This document shows positions 52,483 through 64,000 of a stretch of DNA of 64,000 nt, piece after piece (within the stretch, counting starts at the first letter, position 1; each line of letters begins with the position of its first letter). A program made the translations under genes and the position numbers. Origin of the DNA: Angiostrongylus vasorum (lineage: Eukaryota; Nematoda; Chromadorea; Rhabditida; Metastrongylidae). The DNA is taken from positions 2,058,001 to 2,122,000 of the forward strand of contig JADANN010000174.1 in NCBI GenBank assembly GCA_018806985.1, given 5' to 3'. The notes under the pieces were generated by a model. That model did no database searches. It saw only the letters and a list, made by a program, of their open reading frames with translations, and was not told the origin of the DNA.

Positions 52483-55400
52483 TCACAATCGAAGAACGAG
52501 GCACTGGCAAGCACCACCGCTCTTCATGAACTCGCTCATGTCCACTTCAACGACGGCCATTCGGCGGCCTTTGAGTGCTTTCCGAGTGGCGGACTTCACT
52601 CCTACAGGGGAGATGACCGTTTTCCGGACAGTGATGGCATTGCAGACGAACGCATTCGCCTCTTCGTCGGAAACGGCGATGGAATGTGGCATTCGTCGCA
52701 TAATCTGTAGTGAAACATCCTCAAAGCATGAAACATACTGTATTTATTAATTGGTTTACCATTAACGTCGTTGCCTACATAAGGTTTACGAACTCGATTA
52801 ATTCACATTTTGGAAATGAGACAAAAACAAAGGATAAAGCTCAAGGCGTTGATCGGTCCCTGACCGATGCACCATGCATGGACTTCAATAAGCATCGTTG
52901 AAGGTGACTGAATGCATATCTGGCCTTTAAAATGAGTTGCATTGGGCTACCCATGTATCGACCCAGTGCTGCTATCCTCCCAGACAAGTGTAGTATCAAT
53001 TTGTCGACCCCGGAGGGATGGAAGGCTCGGTGGACCTTGGGCGCGGGGATCGATCCCATGTGTACTGCCCATGTGGGCGCTTCTGACCACTGCGCTACAC
53101 ACGAGGTGAAATGTAGCAGCATATATCCATGCATACTTTAGTACTTGTTGTGCTGGAAATAGAGCAAGTTTAATTCAGAACGGATTTTGGACGTGAAGGC
53201 CGGAGAATGCATTAAATAAACGGCTTCAAGAATCCGAGATATCTTGCTCCTCAGCGACGATATGAATCGTGTTCATAAATTTCTGGAATTTTCAATCACG
53301 GATTCCACAACAAATCGTGGTCATTTAGATCAGTTCAGGTTCTGTAGTTAAGTGAATCAAGTATACACCAACAACACCGCAAAGAGCATCGGTTACTGTC
53401 ATATTCTAAAGTTATTCAATGGGGCCATTCTTCCGAGGAATACGACTTCTCACGATACACTGTCAATATCTCCATGAAAAATCCTGACCATATTGTCGGC
53501 TGAAGGAGGTACCGACTGCTTAACACTTTACGAAACTCAGTCTAAAACACTTCTTGCTCAATGTATACGAGAAGGGTAGTCACCATAACAAAAATATCAA
53601 TAGTCAAATCACCATTCAGCACAGCTTTTAAAAAAACGCTGAAACTCAGCTGCTGAAATTCATAGTTTGGTCAAAATGCCGGTAACTGGCGTACAGATTA
53701 TCTAGTGTTAAACTCCTGAAAAACTAAGAGCAGACCTCTTTTTTTGTGTTCTCTGAGAACGCCGGTGGGTACCAAAGGGCAGTGGTTTCGTCAACTGGGG
53801 CGAAGCAGGTATCCAAGTGATAAAAGCTGGGATGGATCAGCTCACAGATCACCGTCTCGAAGTCTCCAAGCACTTTGATTCTATCGTATACCTAAGTAAA
53901 ACAGGTCAAATGGCATGAAAAACACCGAAGTAGCAAATGTCATTGTGATAAGTGCCAATTTCAACAGACCCCTTTAGCAGATCGTGGGCCATAACCCGCC
54001 CAAAGTGTTCTAGGGTCTGAGAAGACGGCATCGCCTCCTCCTTCGAAGAATTCTGGATAGTCTTCACCGAAAGTACGAAAGTTCTGTGATTTGAACCACT
54101 TCAAATAGTGTTCTTGTTCTCCTGTTCTATAAAATAACTACTGGATGTGATAAAACTAATACCAGATTTTTGCAATACATATATTTTGGAAGACGCTACT
54201 ATGTAGTAAATTGAATCTTGTGGTAATAACATTCAGTTTGTTATGAGGCTTCTCTTCAACAAGCTCTTCCTAGTGTATTCTAATCAGTATAACCAGAACC
54301 GAAATCTTTTGCCATTAAAAAAACAAATTTGGTCAGATGTCTGTAATTCTAGGGTTTTGGAGCCCAAGGGCTATCAGAAGCCACTTTCAACAGCCGTCTC
54401 ACTGTTAGATGGTTCTCTAGTTCTACGAATGATATGCCGATTAATGCTGATAGTAGACTTTGCAATTCTTGACGCACCTTGTCGATACCCTGACAATATT
54501 TCCTTGCTACGATAGTCTCCTTAACATTATATTAATAGCCCATGTTTCATCTGCCAAGTATAGGAAAGAAATAGCCTTCAACCAATGCATATTTGGCACT
54601 GAGAAGTGTTCCGAGACTTCTTCTTTGCACAATAGTGCACTAAAGGTCGTCGAGTAGCGTCCGGAATCCGACCCAAGCGCCACGATGCAGTACAATCACA
54701 AAGTGGATAGTTTCTTCCAAGCAAAAAAGAAAGACAGATCAGGCTTCATAACGACGATATCCTCACTTTTCATAGCTTAATTCATCGAAAGCACAGGAAC
54801 CGTTGTATGTAAATTTGCTTCAAATCATGTCTACAGCTGACCATTGTCAACGCTAGCACTTTGCCTCTACCTTTTCTCCCATTCGTCCTTACTGCTCTCA
54901 TCTGCTTCATGAAATCGTCCGACGACTTCACGTCCTAATTCGAACTCATAGAAAACCGCATAAACTTGCCTCTCTTCCATTTCTTTCCCTACAGCCACCA
55001 ATGAACGCAGACTTGTTTAGTGGAGGAAAAACGCGTTAAAAGTAATTTTAAAGCAAAAACTGTGCTTTATAATTAAGTGTAACAAGAAGTTTTTTGGACC
55101 ATAAAACGTCGAATTTTAAGGAAATAGAATTTATATCAATTCCTAGACAGTCTAGTACCAGCCTTTCTTGGTGTCGGAATTTACTTAGATAGACTTTATT
55201 GTTGTAGACGAGACCAGAATTGCAAACGAAGACCTGATCGGGAAGACCGGGTGTCTGATCCATCGTCAATACCTAGAATAATAATATACCCAGGATACCT
55301 AGAATAATCATAACATCACAATGATGCTAAGATATTTGCAAAACTCCGAACCGCAGGTGTCTGCGATGGGTGGCACTGTGACCTCGACTACAGCCTCAGC

Positions 55401-56748
55401 TGAACTAGGTTCATTGCCAGTTTGCGCTCTCAGATCAATTCCATTGACGGATGATTGCTGATGGCGGCTTTAGGTAGAAGTGGCTGAAAGGATGGCAAAG
55501 GGAAGGCGTCAGTGGTGGGGTGCGCAACCTGTGAGCCACCGGGAATGGCAATCAAAAAGGGTAATAGCGTGTGCGATCCCCATCGCACACACCTGCGGTC
55601 CGAAGTTTTGCAAATATCTCAGCATCATTGTGGTTGTACCACACATAATATCCTGCTGTGAAAAAATTGTAATAGGCAGCAACTAAAAAAGTTAACATAA
55701 TCATAACATCATTTATAAAAGCAACGGTGTTCTTCGTTGAATGGCCTGCGAGCAATTACTTTTGCAACGAATTATCCATCTCAACCTCCTAACGGTTTAT
55801 CGGCTCATCATGGCTGGGAGGTGTTCCTGGGTGTCGGACTGCGATGTACAGCAGGGGATTCATCTCTTGGCGGGATCTCCAAAAGTGAAAAAGTAGACGG
55901 GCGTTTCTCTCAAGAAAGCTAGCTAAGAGTAAGCCAATACCAGGATCCACCAGCGTCCTGGTATCAAAGTCGCATGGTGGCAAATATCCCTCTGATCCAC
56001 AAAGGCTGCGACTGCCTGTGGTGGTGACGACCTGAGGCAGACTTTGGCCAGGCAGACCTGGGAATTCCAAGGAACAACAGTGGTTTAACCAGCAAATCTC
56101 CGAAAAATATAAATTGTGCTGGGGCCCGCACAACCAGTGAGGACGGGTCATTTAAGTATCAAGTAAGTAAGTATCCATTTCAAAACCTGATAAACAACAA
56201 GTCAAAAAAAAACTTAGGAGCGTTTAGCTTAGAGAAAAAGGAGTGCTCAGTCGCTGTAACAACTGCCTAGTCTCCCCATAGATGAGGATGATATAGTTAT
56301 TAATTTTCTGGTTAGTAAAAAGTAGTTCAAGGCGACATAAGGTGCATTTAAGGATAAATAAGCTTCACTGTGAACTTACTTCTTGGGAAGCTTTGGGTCT
56401 ACTTGCCAAGAATGACTTCATAACTGTTACTAGGAAGGACAGAAAACATTTGAAATCATTTTAGTATAGCAAGAAAGAAACTAACATACCTAAATGTAAT
56501 GGACGCAGCTAAGTGAATTCATCAAAACTCAGCAAATATTTATCCCAGACACCGATAAACCACATACGCATCACTCGTACCTGGACTCCTTCTTTCTCAA
56601 TTGCCTCCTTAAGAGAACTCCACTGTTCATTGGCTTTCTCCCTATCCACTATTCCTCCCATCCATGGATTTATCGTGTACTCCACGGAGAAGTGCTTCGG
56701 AGGCACCATAAGGACTCGGTTCAGAAGCCGACCTGCCGCTTGTGACAT
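52483..56748 (-). CDS. DDAH / amidinotransferase-family hydrolase
   Basis: Members of this pentein-fold family hydrolyse dimethylarginine to citrulline and dimethylamine, or act on related guanidino compounds. Exons on the minus strand: 56748-56581, 55272-55163, 54126-53970, 53891-53736 and 52704-52483 (TGA), for 270 residues. Blocks: RVLMVPPKHFSVEYTINPWM at the N-terminus; PGLPDQVFVCNSGLV; EYPEFFEGGGDAVFSD-like DYPEFFEGGGDAVF with the substrate-binding acids; LIHPSFYHLDTCF with the catalytic His; and SDEEANAFVCNAI. The near-terminal SEFMKSGGACQCLVLRL carries the nucleophilic Cys. The ATG lies 2 nt after TTCGTTTAG, a likely trans-splice site. The second intron starts with GC, not GT (AAAG|GCTGGT); the nearby GTACTA donor shifts the frame. 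Similarity is closer to bacterial-type DDAH than to human DDAH1. The exact substrate cannot be read from sequence. Confidence 0.82.
52827..53106 (-). repeat. SINE-B copy in a DDAH-like intron
   Basis: A reverse full-length copy in the intron between 52705 and 53735, in the same orientation as the gene. Confidence 0.85.
54110..55160 (-). other. GC-AG intron of the DDAH-like gene
   Basis: The intron runs from 55162 (GC) to 54127 (AG) on the minus strand. It holds no recognised repeat apart from scattered short frames. Confidence 0.5.
55365..55697 (+). repeat. Family-D repeat in a DDAH-like intron
   Basis: A full copy (GACGGATGATTGCTGATGGC through TTTTGCAAATATCTCAGCATC), preceded at 55320-55375 by a reverse fragment of the 3' module. 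Confidence 0.75.
55780..56170 (+). repeat. Family-C repeat in a DDAH-like intron
   Basis: Starts CCTCCTAACGGTTTATCGGC and ends TTTAAGTATCAAGTAAGTAAG, a clear (AAGT)n tail, antisense to the DDAH-like gene. Confidence 0.85.
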
Positions 56749-56964
56749 GTCTAAACGAAAAAATTAGTAACTAAAAAGGAACTGCCACACCTGGCTTGCT
56801 TTACATTGAAAGTTCATATTGAAAGAAAGAAAGAAAGGACGGAACAAATAGGATGTAAGTGAGGAAGAGGGATTTCGAATCGCTTCAAACGGCGAGGTCT
56901 GGCGTAGGGAAAGCCTAAGTTAGAGTACCATAGAACATTTACAAAGAAGACTATAGTAACATTA

Positions 56965-57358
56965 TACTTTGATAATTGGATGGCCCGTCCTCAATGGTTG
57001 CGTGGACCCCATCATAATCTCCAAATTTTCGGAATTTTGCTGGTTTAGCCATTGTGTTTCCCTGGACTCCCGAGGTCAGCCAGGACAAAGCCTGCTCAAG
57101 GTTGTCACCGCCATAGGCAGACGCCGCCCTTAGGGATCACAGGAAGATTTGCTACCATGCGACTAATTTGATTGACACCACGACGGTGATGGATTCTGGT
57201 TTGATTTACTCTTAGCTGGGCTTGCTGACGGAAACGCCGGACCCCTTCTCAGCATGGGAGACCCTGCTAGGGGGGGTGAATCCCCCCGCGGCATATCGCC
57301 ACTCGACACCCAGGAACACCTCCCAGCCACGATGAAGCGGTATACCGTTGGGAGAAGT
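56965..57358 (-). repeat. Family-C repeat
   Basis: A reverse copy ending CGGTATACCGTTGGGAG at 57.36 kb, followed by an AAC-rich tract at 57.36-57.43 kb. It lies just upstream of the DDAH-like start. Confidence 0.85.
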
Positions 57359-57912
57359 AACATTATAACGCAAAATTACAGCAACAACAACATTACAACA
57401 AAAACAACACAACATTAACAACAACAACGAAACATAAAATAGCACTGAAAGTAGTACTACAATATTAATAATATTATTAATATTAGCGTTTCGTTCGTTG
57501 CATGAGAATATCAACAACAAGAAAAGGCGGGGAACTCATGGTGAGCTTTGCTATCTTCCTAAAATGGACTCAGAAAAGGGATTTATCACTACCTGGTGAT
57601 AAACTATCCGAAAACGTTTACCGTGGAAGAGAAACGTTACCTGGATGAGCGGTTCCGTTCCTCGGTTGTGGCTTCCCGGCCGAAGAGAAACACTGACGTC
57701 GGCGTCTAGTCGGAGACGAGACCGTCGAAGGTCAGCACTCGGACGAACCCGTTCCTTTGTCAACGACAAAAGAGACGGTCGTGGTGGAAATTCAGACCGT
57801 GTGATGAACTGCAGGAAAAGGGAAGACTAGCAGCGAATCATCGTCATGACGACGCTACTATCGCTAAAAAGCCTCTTTCTGGATAGAATCCACTATTTGA
57901 TTACAAGTATAC

Positions 57913-58117
57913 ATAAAGGATAAAGCTCTCGGCGTTGATGAATCCCTGAAGGATGCGCCATGCATTCGACTTCGTTAAAAATCGTTGGAGGTGATTGAAT
58001 GCATATCTGGTCTGTACAATGACTCGCGGTGGCCTACCGATGTATAGAGCCAGTGCTGCTATCTGCTATCCTCCCAGATAAGTCTGGTAGTTAAGGTCTG
58101 ACGAATTTGCCGACCCC

Positions 58118-58118
<1 letters not shown>
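57913..58118 (-). repeat. SINE-B copy cut by a GT array
   Basis: Tail and part of the core are present, then the (GT)n array replaces the head. Confidence 0.8.
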
Positions 58119-58792
<674 letters not shown>

Positions 58793-59652
58793 TTTAGTCA
58801 AACTTCTGTGTAAGGACGCAATGTCACTGTGAGTGTTAAATGGACAAAATAAACAACTTCACTTGACCTGAATCGTCTGTAGGGTGTTCTTTCTTCGCTG
58901 AAAATCTAGAAGAAACATCTCCATGGTCATTTTTAAGTACCTGACGCACAACAATAGCGGCTGTTTTAGGTCATAAAGTACTTATTACTAGAGCAAAGAG
59001 GAACGACGAGATTTCGAACGTTACCAGTTCTGGCCCGGATCTGATCGATCGTCACAAGGTGAACACCGGTCGTTATCTTATCGATCTTCACCTGTATTTT
59101 GTAGCAGCAGGCAGTACGCAGCTCACCAACTCCACTACTGCTCTATTCTGAATCCGTGTCTAGTCGCTGACTTCGCCGAGCAGACATCCACTTGATTTCT
59201 GAGTGAGTGATCAACGGATTTGTTGAGATTGTTCACCTCGCACAAGATTGTTGTATAACTCTACTCGGGTAACGTTGGCACGTCTTCGTCCTCTTCAGAG
59301 GCGATGGTCCGAGTCGACGACTCCTTCTCCTGAAGAAGTCGAAACGTTAGCCGAATAAACGTTATGTGACAACCTCGTGTAAGCTGAAAAATGTAAACGA
59401 GTATAGTCATTGGTACTTTTTCCTGTCAACCGTAGCTGTATGTATTCATCCTTATACGAAAGAATTCCATTTTTAGATGGTCGTCTCGGCCGCAAAGGTG
59501 AAAATCTGTTTGTACTATGACGTCATCTCTCCCTACTCTTGGATCGCATTTGAGGTTCGATGATCGGACACATATTGTTTCTGTTCTTTATTTCTTAGAA
59601 ACCTTCATTTTACTGCAGAGTAAATAAAGGACTGTAAGATTCGTCTCTTGCA

Positions 59653-59945
59653 TGAGGCGCGTGTGTCGCAGTGGTCGGAGGCGCTCTTCGATACACACGA
59701 GGGATCGATCCCTGCGCCCGTGGCTCACCAAGCCCTCCATGCCCCCCGGGGTCCGCAAATTGGTACCAGGCTTGTATGGAAGGATAGCAGCACTGGCTCG
59801 ATACATCAGCAGACCACCGCGAGTAATTGTGAAGGCCAAATATGCATTCAACCATCTCCAACCAGATGCTTAATGAAGTCGAATGCATGGCGCGTTCTTC
59901 AGGGATTGATCGACATCGAGAGTTTTATCCTTTATCCTTCGAGAG
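59653..59945 (+). repeat. SINE-B copy
   Basis: Full-length, with GTGTCGCAGTGGTCGGAGG head, GGGATCGATCCCTGCGCC, core, and a TTATCCTTTATCCTT tail. Confidence 0.9.
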
Positions 59946-60174
59946 TCATATCAATAATCAAGTTCAATTATTAAAACAATAATTAGAACGAGTAATCACA
60001 GTCGCATGGGAAAAATCTATGGTTGTTCTCAACTGTTCTATGGTTGCTTGAACTACGAACTGTCCTTCTTTTGAACTCCCGCGGGCATGTTAGCGCTTGT
60101 TCCTAAAATGCGATAGCTCACATTTCGGCGACTTCGCATTCTTCAAAGCATAGATGTGTTATATACCCTTATTT

Positions 60175-60525
60175 TATTATTACTTACTTACTTGGATACT
60201 TGGATGACTCGTCCTCACTGGTTGTGCGGGCACCGGAATAATTTTCACTTTTTTCGGAGTTCTGCTGTTTTAGCCATTGTGGTTCCTTGGGATCCCGAGG
60301 TCGTCACAGGGAGATATGCCACCATGCGACTAATTTGATACAAGGTGGTGGTGGATCGTCGTACTGGTTTACTCTTAGCTGGACTTCTTGATGAAAGCGC
60401 CGGACTCCTTCTCGGCTTGGGGGGCACTGCTGTGGTGATGAATCCCCCCCCCCTCCTGGACATCGCAGCCCGAACACGGGAAAACCTCCTCGCCACGATC
60501 AGGCGGTAAACCGTTGGGAGGTACT
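60175..60525 (-). repeat. Family-C repeat with internal deletion
   Basis: A reverse copy with TACTTACTTACTTGGATACT at one end and AGGCGGTAAACCGTTGGGAG at the other. Roughly 60 nt around the CAGACTTTGGCC block is missing compared with other copies. Confidence 0.8.
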
Positions 60526-61267
60526 TTACCATTATGAATATTATATTACAAATATTTTCCAGTCCTAACGAAAATCTATCTCACGTAGCATACCAGAGAT
60601 CTGCCTATGAAACAAAACTCACCGTTTTGTTTCTCAAATGGTTTGAACATCGCATGTGGTTTACACACGGTTGAAATGCCATCTACAACACCATCGCCAT
60701 TACACTGTTAGAAAAGGCAGTTCATAAAGTATAATATTAATTCTTAGTGTCGAGGTTTATTGGAAGTCGATCTTTGAATTCTTAGATGAACCGCATCCTT
60801 CTAATCTCACATCGAGTCCCAGTGGGAAGGCAGATAATTGACGATGGAAATGGATTTCAGAGTTGAGGTCTTGCCAGTCACAAATCCATCCGGAACAGAA
60901 AAGTTGTATGTTTTTGAGAAATTGGTGGGTACTTAATAATCCCCTACATGACTGAGCTTTGACGAGGTTAGTATAAAAATCTTTTCTTCGGCTGACATTT
61001 CGGCGCCTTCGCGTGATTCAGAGTCACGTTGATCCGAGTCGATGCTCCCAAACTGGTCGTTGCAGCGATGTGGGTGCTTGTGGTCGCATCAAATCGAATA
61101 CGGTAGAGGGAGCAACTCTCAATGTTAATTATTAGCTCAATCATATAGAAAACTATTGATTATTCTTCCTGAGGTTCAAAAAAGTGGGTTTTTGAGATGG
61201 TAGCTGCTCACTTAGAGCACGAATGCGCACTTTATGAAGAATCCTGTGCCTATCGGTACAATCTCCA

Positions 61268-61556
61268 TAACGGATAAAGGATAAAGTTCTCAGCGTTGAT
61301 CAATCCTTGGGGGGATGGGCCATGTATTCGACTTCATTGACTATCGTTTGGAGGTGATTGAATGCATATCTGGCCTTTACAATGACTCGTGGTGGCTTAC
61401 CGATATATCGAGCCAGTGCTGCTATCCTCCTAGACAAGTTTGGTACCAATTTGCCGACCACGGAGTGATGGAGGGCTTCGTGAGCCATGGTCGCCGGGAT
61501 CGATTCCACGTGTGTGTTGAAGGGCACCGCCGACCACTGCGCTACACGCGCCCACT
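61268..61556 (-). repeat. SINE-B copy
   Basis: Full-length reverse copy, with a GGATAAAGGATAAAG tail duplication and an intact GCGCTACACGCGCCC head end. Confidence 0.9.
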
Positions 61557-62037
61557 ACAATCTCCACACGCCTTGGCAGTTTGGTGTTTTGACGAGATTT
61601 TTTCCGCGCACTTCTGAGATAGCTGTGTTGAGCATTGGTGGTACTAGATATCTAGAGTACTCAGTAAGGAGTATACAGAGCTACTTGGAGAATCCATGAT
61701 GAGATTTTTCGCTGTCTCTATTCGGAAGCAGGGGAAGCAATGCGAAGAATTGTCGCTGTCGCGTTACGAAGCTATTCTCGAGGTTGCAAACCTCACTGAT
61801 CCACTACCAGCGTTTACCTATAGTGACTCCTTTACGGCATTGTAGCACTTCTTAGAGCTTTATGAGAAAAATCTCACTGCAGCACTCACATAGTATTGAA
61901 GATCAAGAAAAATAAGAGAAGCCACAAGGGACCATTTTCAAGCTTTAAGTCGCTTTTTTATCACAAAAAGCTTTTCTTTTTCCAGTGTTCATCTAATCAT
62001 ATGGGATAATGTAGGACTAATTTGTGCATTATTGCAG

Positions 62038-62397
62038 TCGCTACTTCGCTATCAGAACATATGGCCCATTCAGGTCAATCTCAAACCTTTCTCGCTTGGA
62101 ACAATAATGAGATCAAGCGGTAACACTTTCTCAATTCCATGGTCAAAATTTTTCCTTCCAAAGTTTTTTCTTTCAAAAAAGCCCGTGTGATTTTCAGGTA
62201 ACAAACCGCCGGGATTGTTACCTTCTAAGAGCCTCTATATGCTAAAAGATCTACAGAGAAATAATGAATTTTGGAAAATGAAACTCTCTCCTCCAGAGGA
62301 CTTCATGAAGTGGGTAAAGACTGAAACTAGCGACAATGCCATGAAGCTGCTATTGGTAATACAGAAAGAACAACCACGTAGGTTAAATGAACACTGA
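62038..62397 (+). CDS. Last two exons of an unidentified gene
   Basis: Two exons (62038-62119 and 62198-62397, TGA) are joined by a 78-nt GT-AG intron with agreeing phase. They encode SLLRYQNIWPIQVNLKPFSL, then MRSSGNKPPGLLPSKSLYML, then a charged helical end with EDFMKWVKTETSDNAMKLLL. Clear splice sites and a smooth frame argue for a real gene. I do not recognise the family, and the upstream exons are not settled; a candidate lies at 61.69-61.85 kb. It may be cytosolic, as no signal peptide or membrane segment is seen in this part. Confidence 0.45.
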
Positions 62398-62479
62398 ATA
62401 GCGTGTCGACCAGGCTAAAGGATCCTTAGCTTCTTAGGGAAAACACTGTGGTGTCTCCAACGTGTGTCAAAGTTGCCTA

Positions 62480-63240
62480 GTGGATTCTTCTCGCTCGACG
62501 AAATCGAAGAACCCCATTGTTTTTCTTCTTCTATTTTCATGAAGAATTCTGACTATCCAGTCGGCTGTTTTTTTGTTGTGAGCTTACGTTAAGTTAGTCT
62601 TGACGTCTCTTGTTCACCGTTGCAGTTGCAATAGGTCATCTGATTCTTGACATTTTGCTATATGTATCCATTTTTGATCGTTCAGGTAGGTCAGCATTTT
62701 GGATCCTTTTCTCTCACTCTCTCTTTCTTTCTCTCCTACACGAACAGGACACTCCTAATCTTTCTCAGTGGCACTTTCGACAAAACTAATTGATTTGTCG
62801 TCTTTTTCATTATTATCATGTGGCAAGCGTCCATATTACGGAAGCATACATTGGAGCAACACGAAGTTTATGGTCGAAAAAGTAGCTCCATACCCAATCT
62901 TTCGACGACAAGGTTCTTCTCTTCTTAAGGTTCTTAAGGACCTTAAGGACAAGGTGTTCTTGTTCACTTCATTACATCCTCAGTGTTTTTGAAAGTCGCC
63001 CAAGCTTCTCGCTGCTTCTTCCTTAGCTCTCGAGCGAAGTCGTTCATCGTGTTGGCTCCTTGACTCAGTTGCACATAACTGGAGCACTCCGAGATATTCG
63101 TTCAGCTGAACGTGAATGAATCCACTTCCTATGAAAAGAATTTGGTTAAGGTTGAGCTACAGACCAGTTTCCACAACCGCTGTCGAACTCAGCCGGCATC
63201 TGTTCACTATAGCTAGTGATTAGTGTTATAGGAATGTCAA
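62480..63240 (-). pseudogene. Second decayed RTE-type LINE copy
   Basis: Nucleotide blocks here parallel those of the copy at 9.9-11.3 kb in the same order and on the same strand. Examples are GAAGAATTCTGACTATC, TTTTTGATCGTT, the ACTTCATTACATCCTC and GAAAG...CCCA..CTTC blocks, and the segment before GTGTTATAGGAATG. It covers the C-terminal half of the reverse transcriptase region and is more broken than the first. Confidence 0.6.
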
Positions 63241-63889
63241 AATTGTTGGAAGAATATGACGCAATATTAACAGGCAAAATTTAAACGGCTGATCAGGACT
63301 AGAAGTAGTGTTTAGTCAGAGTTCAACCAAAAAAAGAAGACCAGGGTTTTTAACAGGAGAGCGGGATATGAGGAGAAAAATAAGTTTTCTCTGTTTCAAA
63401 TGAATTAATCAAGCTTCGTATTGCATTTAATCCCCCAAACTGTTCTTATCTCTTACGCCATAAGGTTGTCTCTACTAGAGGGGTAATAGGGCTCGAAAAT
63501 TATGACTGGTTTCAACTTTCAGTCGACATGTCTCAGCTTAACGCGAATTTTGTTAATTACAATAGGTGCTTTTGGGTTATGCATTTTCTTGCTTGCAGGA
63601 TGAAAGGTCCACTCAGAGATTGGAATCCAAGATGGAATTCTGATTTTCTGGAGCCAACGACCGATATTCCTTCATCTTTTTTTGCTCAAAGTTTCGTATT
63701 TTAAACGTGTTCTTCGCTGTATCATTCAGCTTGCAGATGCCGCTTTTGCGTCAGAATTCTTAAAACTTGCATCATTTTCAACTCTTTGAAAATCCTTATT
63801 CTAGAGATATTTAAGTGTGGGAGTTCACTGTGTAAAAACTACAACTAGTGTGGCAGACCACGGTCTCTTCTACAAATCTTTTATTTTTT

Positions 63890-64000
63890 CTATTTTATAT
63901 GACCCGTCTTCACGTCTTCTGTGCGGATGCCAGTACTTCTCACATTCGATTCGTTTCCTCGCATCGATGGTCCACGAAGATCTTGCAACTTTTACGTGTG
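63890..64000 (-). repeat. SINE-A tail fragment
   Basis: Reverse of the same tail segment found at 1-135 (GACCCGTCTTCACGTCTTC and CACGAAGATCTTGCAAC blocks). Cut by the window edge. Confidence 0.75.

Larger units (their letters stand above)
55273..56580 (-). other. First intron of the DDAH-like gene, repeat-filled
   Basis: It contains a family-D copy (55.36-55.70 kb, +) and a family-C copy (55.78-56.17 kb, -). Nothing else coding is seen. Confidence 0.6.
62398..64000. other. Right edge: LINE relic and repeats
   Basis: A second decayed RTE copy covers about 62.48-63.24 kb. A CT-rich tract lies near 62.71-62.74 kb. Bases 63.25-63.88 kb show nothing recognisable. Bases 63890-64000 are the SINE-A tail in reverse orientation, cut by the window edge. 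Confidence 0.55.

Noticed and set aside
57551..57769. Possible 5' exon of the DDAH-like gene with donor after TEPLIQ
   Set aside because: Joining it to the exon at 56748 is out of frame, and that exon has its own ATG next to a trans-splice-like acceptor.

Overview
The window is eukaryotic nuclear DNA, most probably from a parasitic strongylid (clade V, hookworm-like) nematode. Three things point that way. The recognisable proteins are metazoan and split into many exons with GT-AG introns, from about 50 nt up to 5 kb. Several start codons lie a few bases after a T-rich ...TTTCAG or TTTTAG, as at spliced-leader trans-splice acceptors, and two same-strand genes are only 136 nt apart like an operon. 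Introns and intergenic DNA are filled with short tRNA-like interspersed repeats. The species cannot be named from the sequence alone. There is no prokaryotic, CRISPR or phage content.

Layout, left to right. 0-12 kb: the 3' end of a GILT-like thiol reductase gene (+, about 2.04-2.49 kb), then gene-poor DNA with several short-repeat families and a decayed RTE-type LINE (9.9-11.3 kb, -). 12.4-22.5 kb: a complete alpha-tubulin gene except for its first ATG exon (+, ten exons seen, one 5 kb intron). 22.8-29.6 kb (-): a RAD17/HPR-17 checkpoint clamp-loader gene, convergent with tubulin. 30.1-30.9 kb (-): an unidentified candidate gene. 31.4-34.8 kb (+): a C2H2 zinc-finger protein with a Cys/His module like those of CARF/FLYWCH/MULE-related proteins. 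38.0-41.1 kb (-): the oligosaccharyltransferase subunit OST48 (DDOST, ostb-1), complete. 41.9-46.2 kb (-): the PP1 regulator SDS-22, with a SMIM20/MITRAC7-like mitochondrial protein just upstream in a probable two-gene operon. 46.2-52.5 kb: repeat-rich DNA. 52.5-56.7 kb (-): a DDAH/amidinotransferase-fold hydrolase. 57-64 kb: repeats, including a 670-bp (GT)n array, and the last two exons of an unidentified gene (62.04-62.40 kb, +).

The genes are housekeeping functions with no shared pathway: microtubules, the DNA-damage checkpoint, ER N-glycosylation, PP1 regulation, cytochrome oxidase assembly and methylarginine turnover. The most unusual material is the repeat landscape. I can separate four short families, and two of them (called SINE-A and SINE-B here) carry different tRNA-like heads and different tails but the same central core. 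Other points: the alpha-tubulin lacks Lys40 and has a frame-preserving 57-nt intron inside the K40 loop; the DDAH-like gene needs a GC-AG intron; the zinc-finger gene appears to need a 28-nt intron; and composite fold-back arrangements of family D recur at two loci. All exon boundaries were derived by hand from splice consensus, frame and family similarity.
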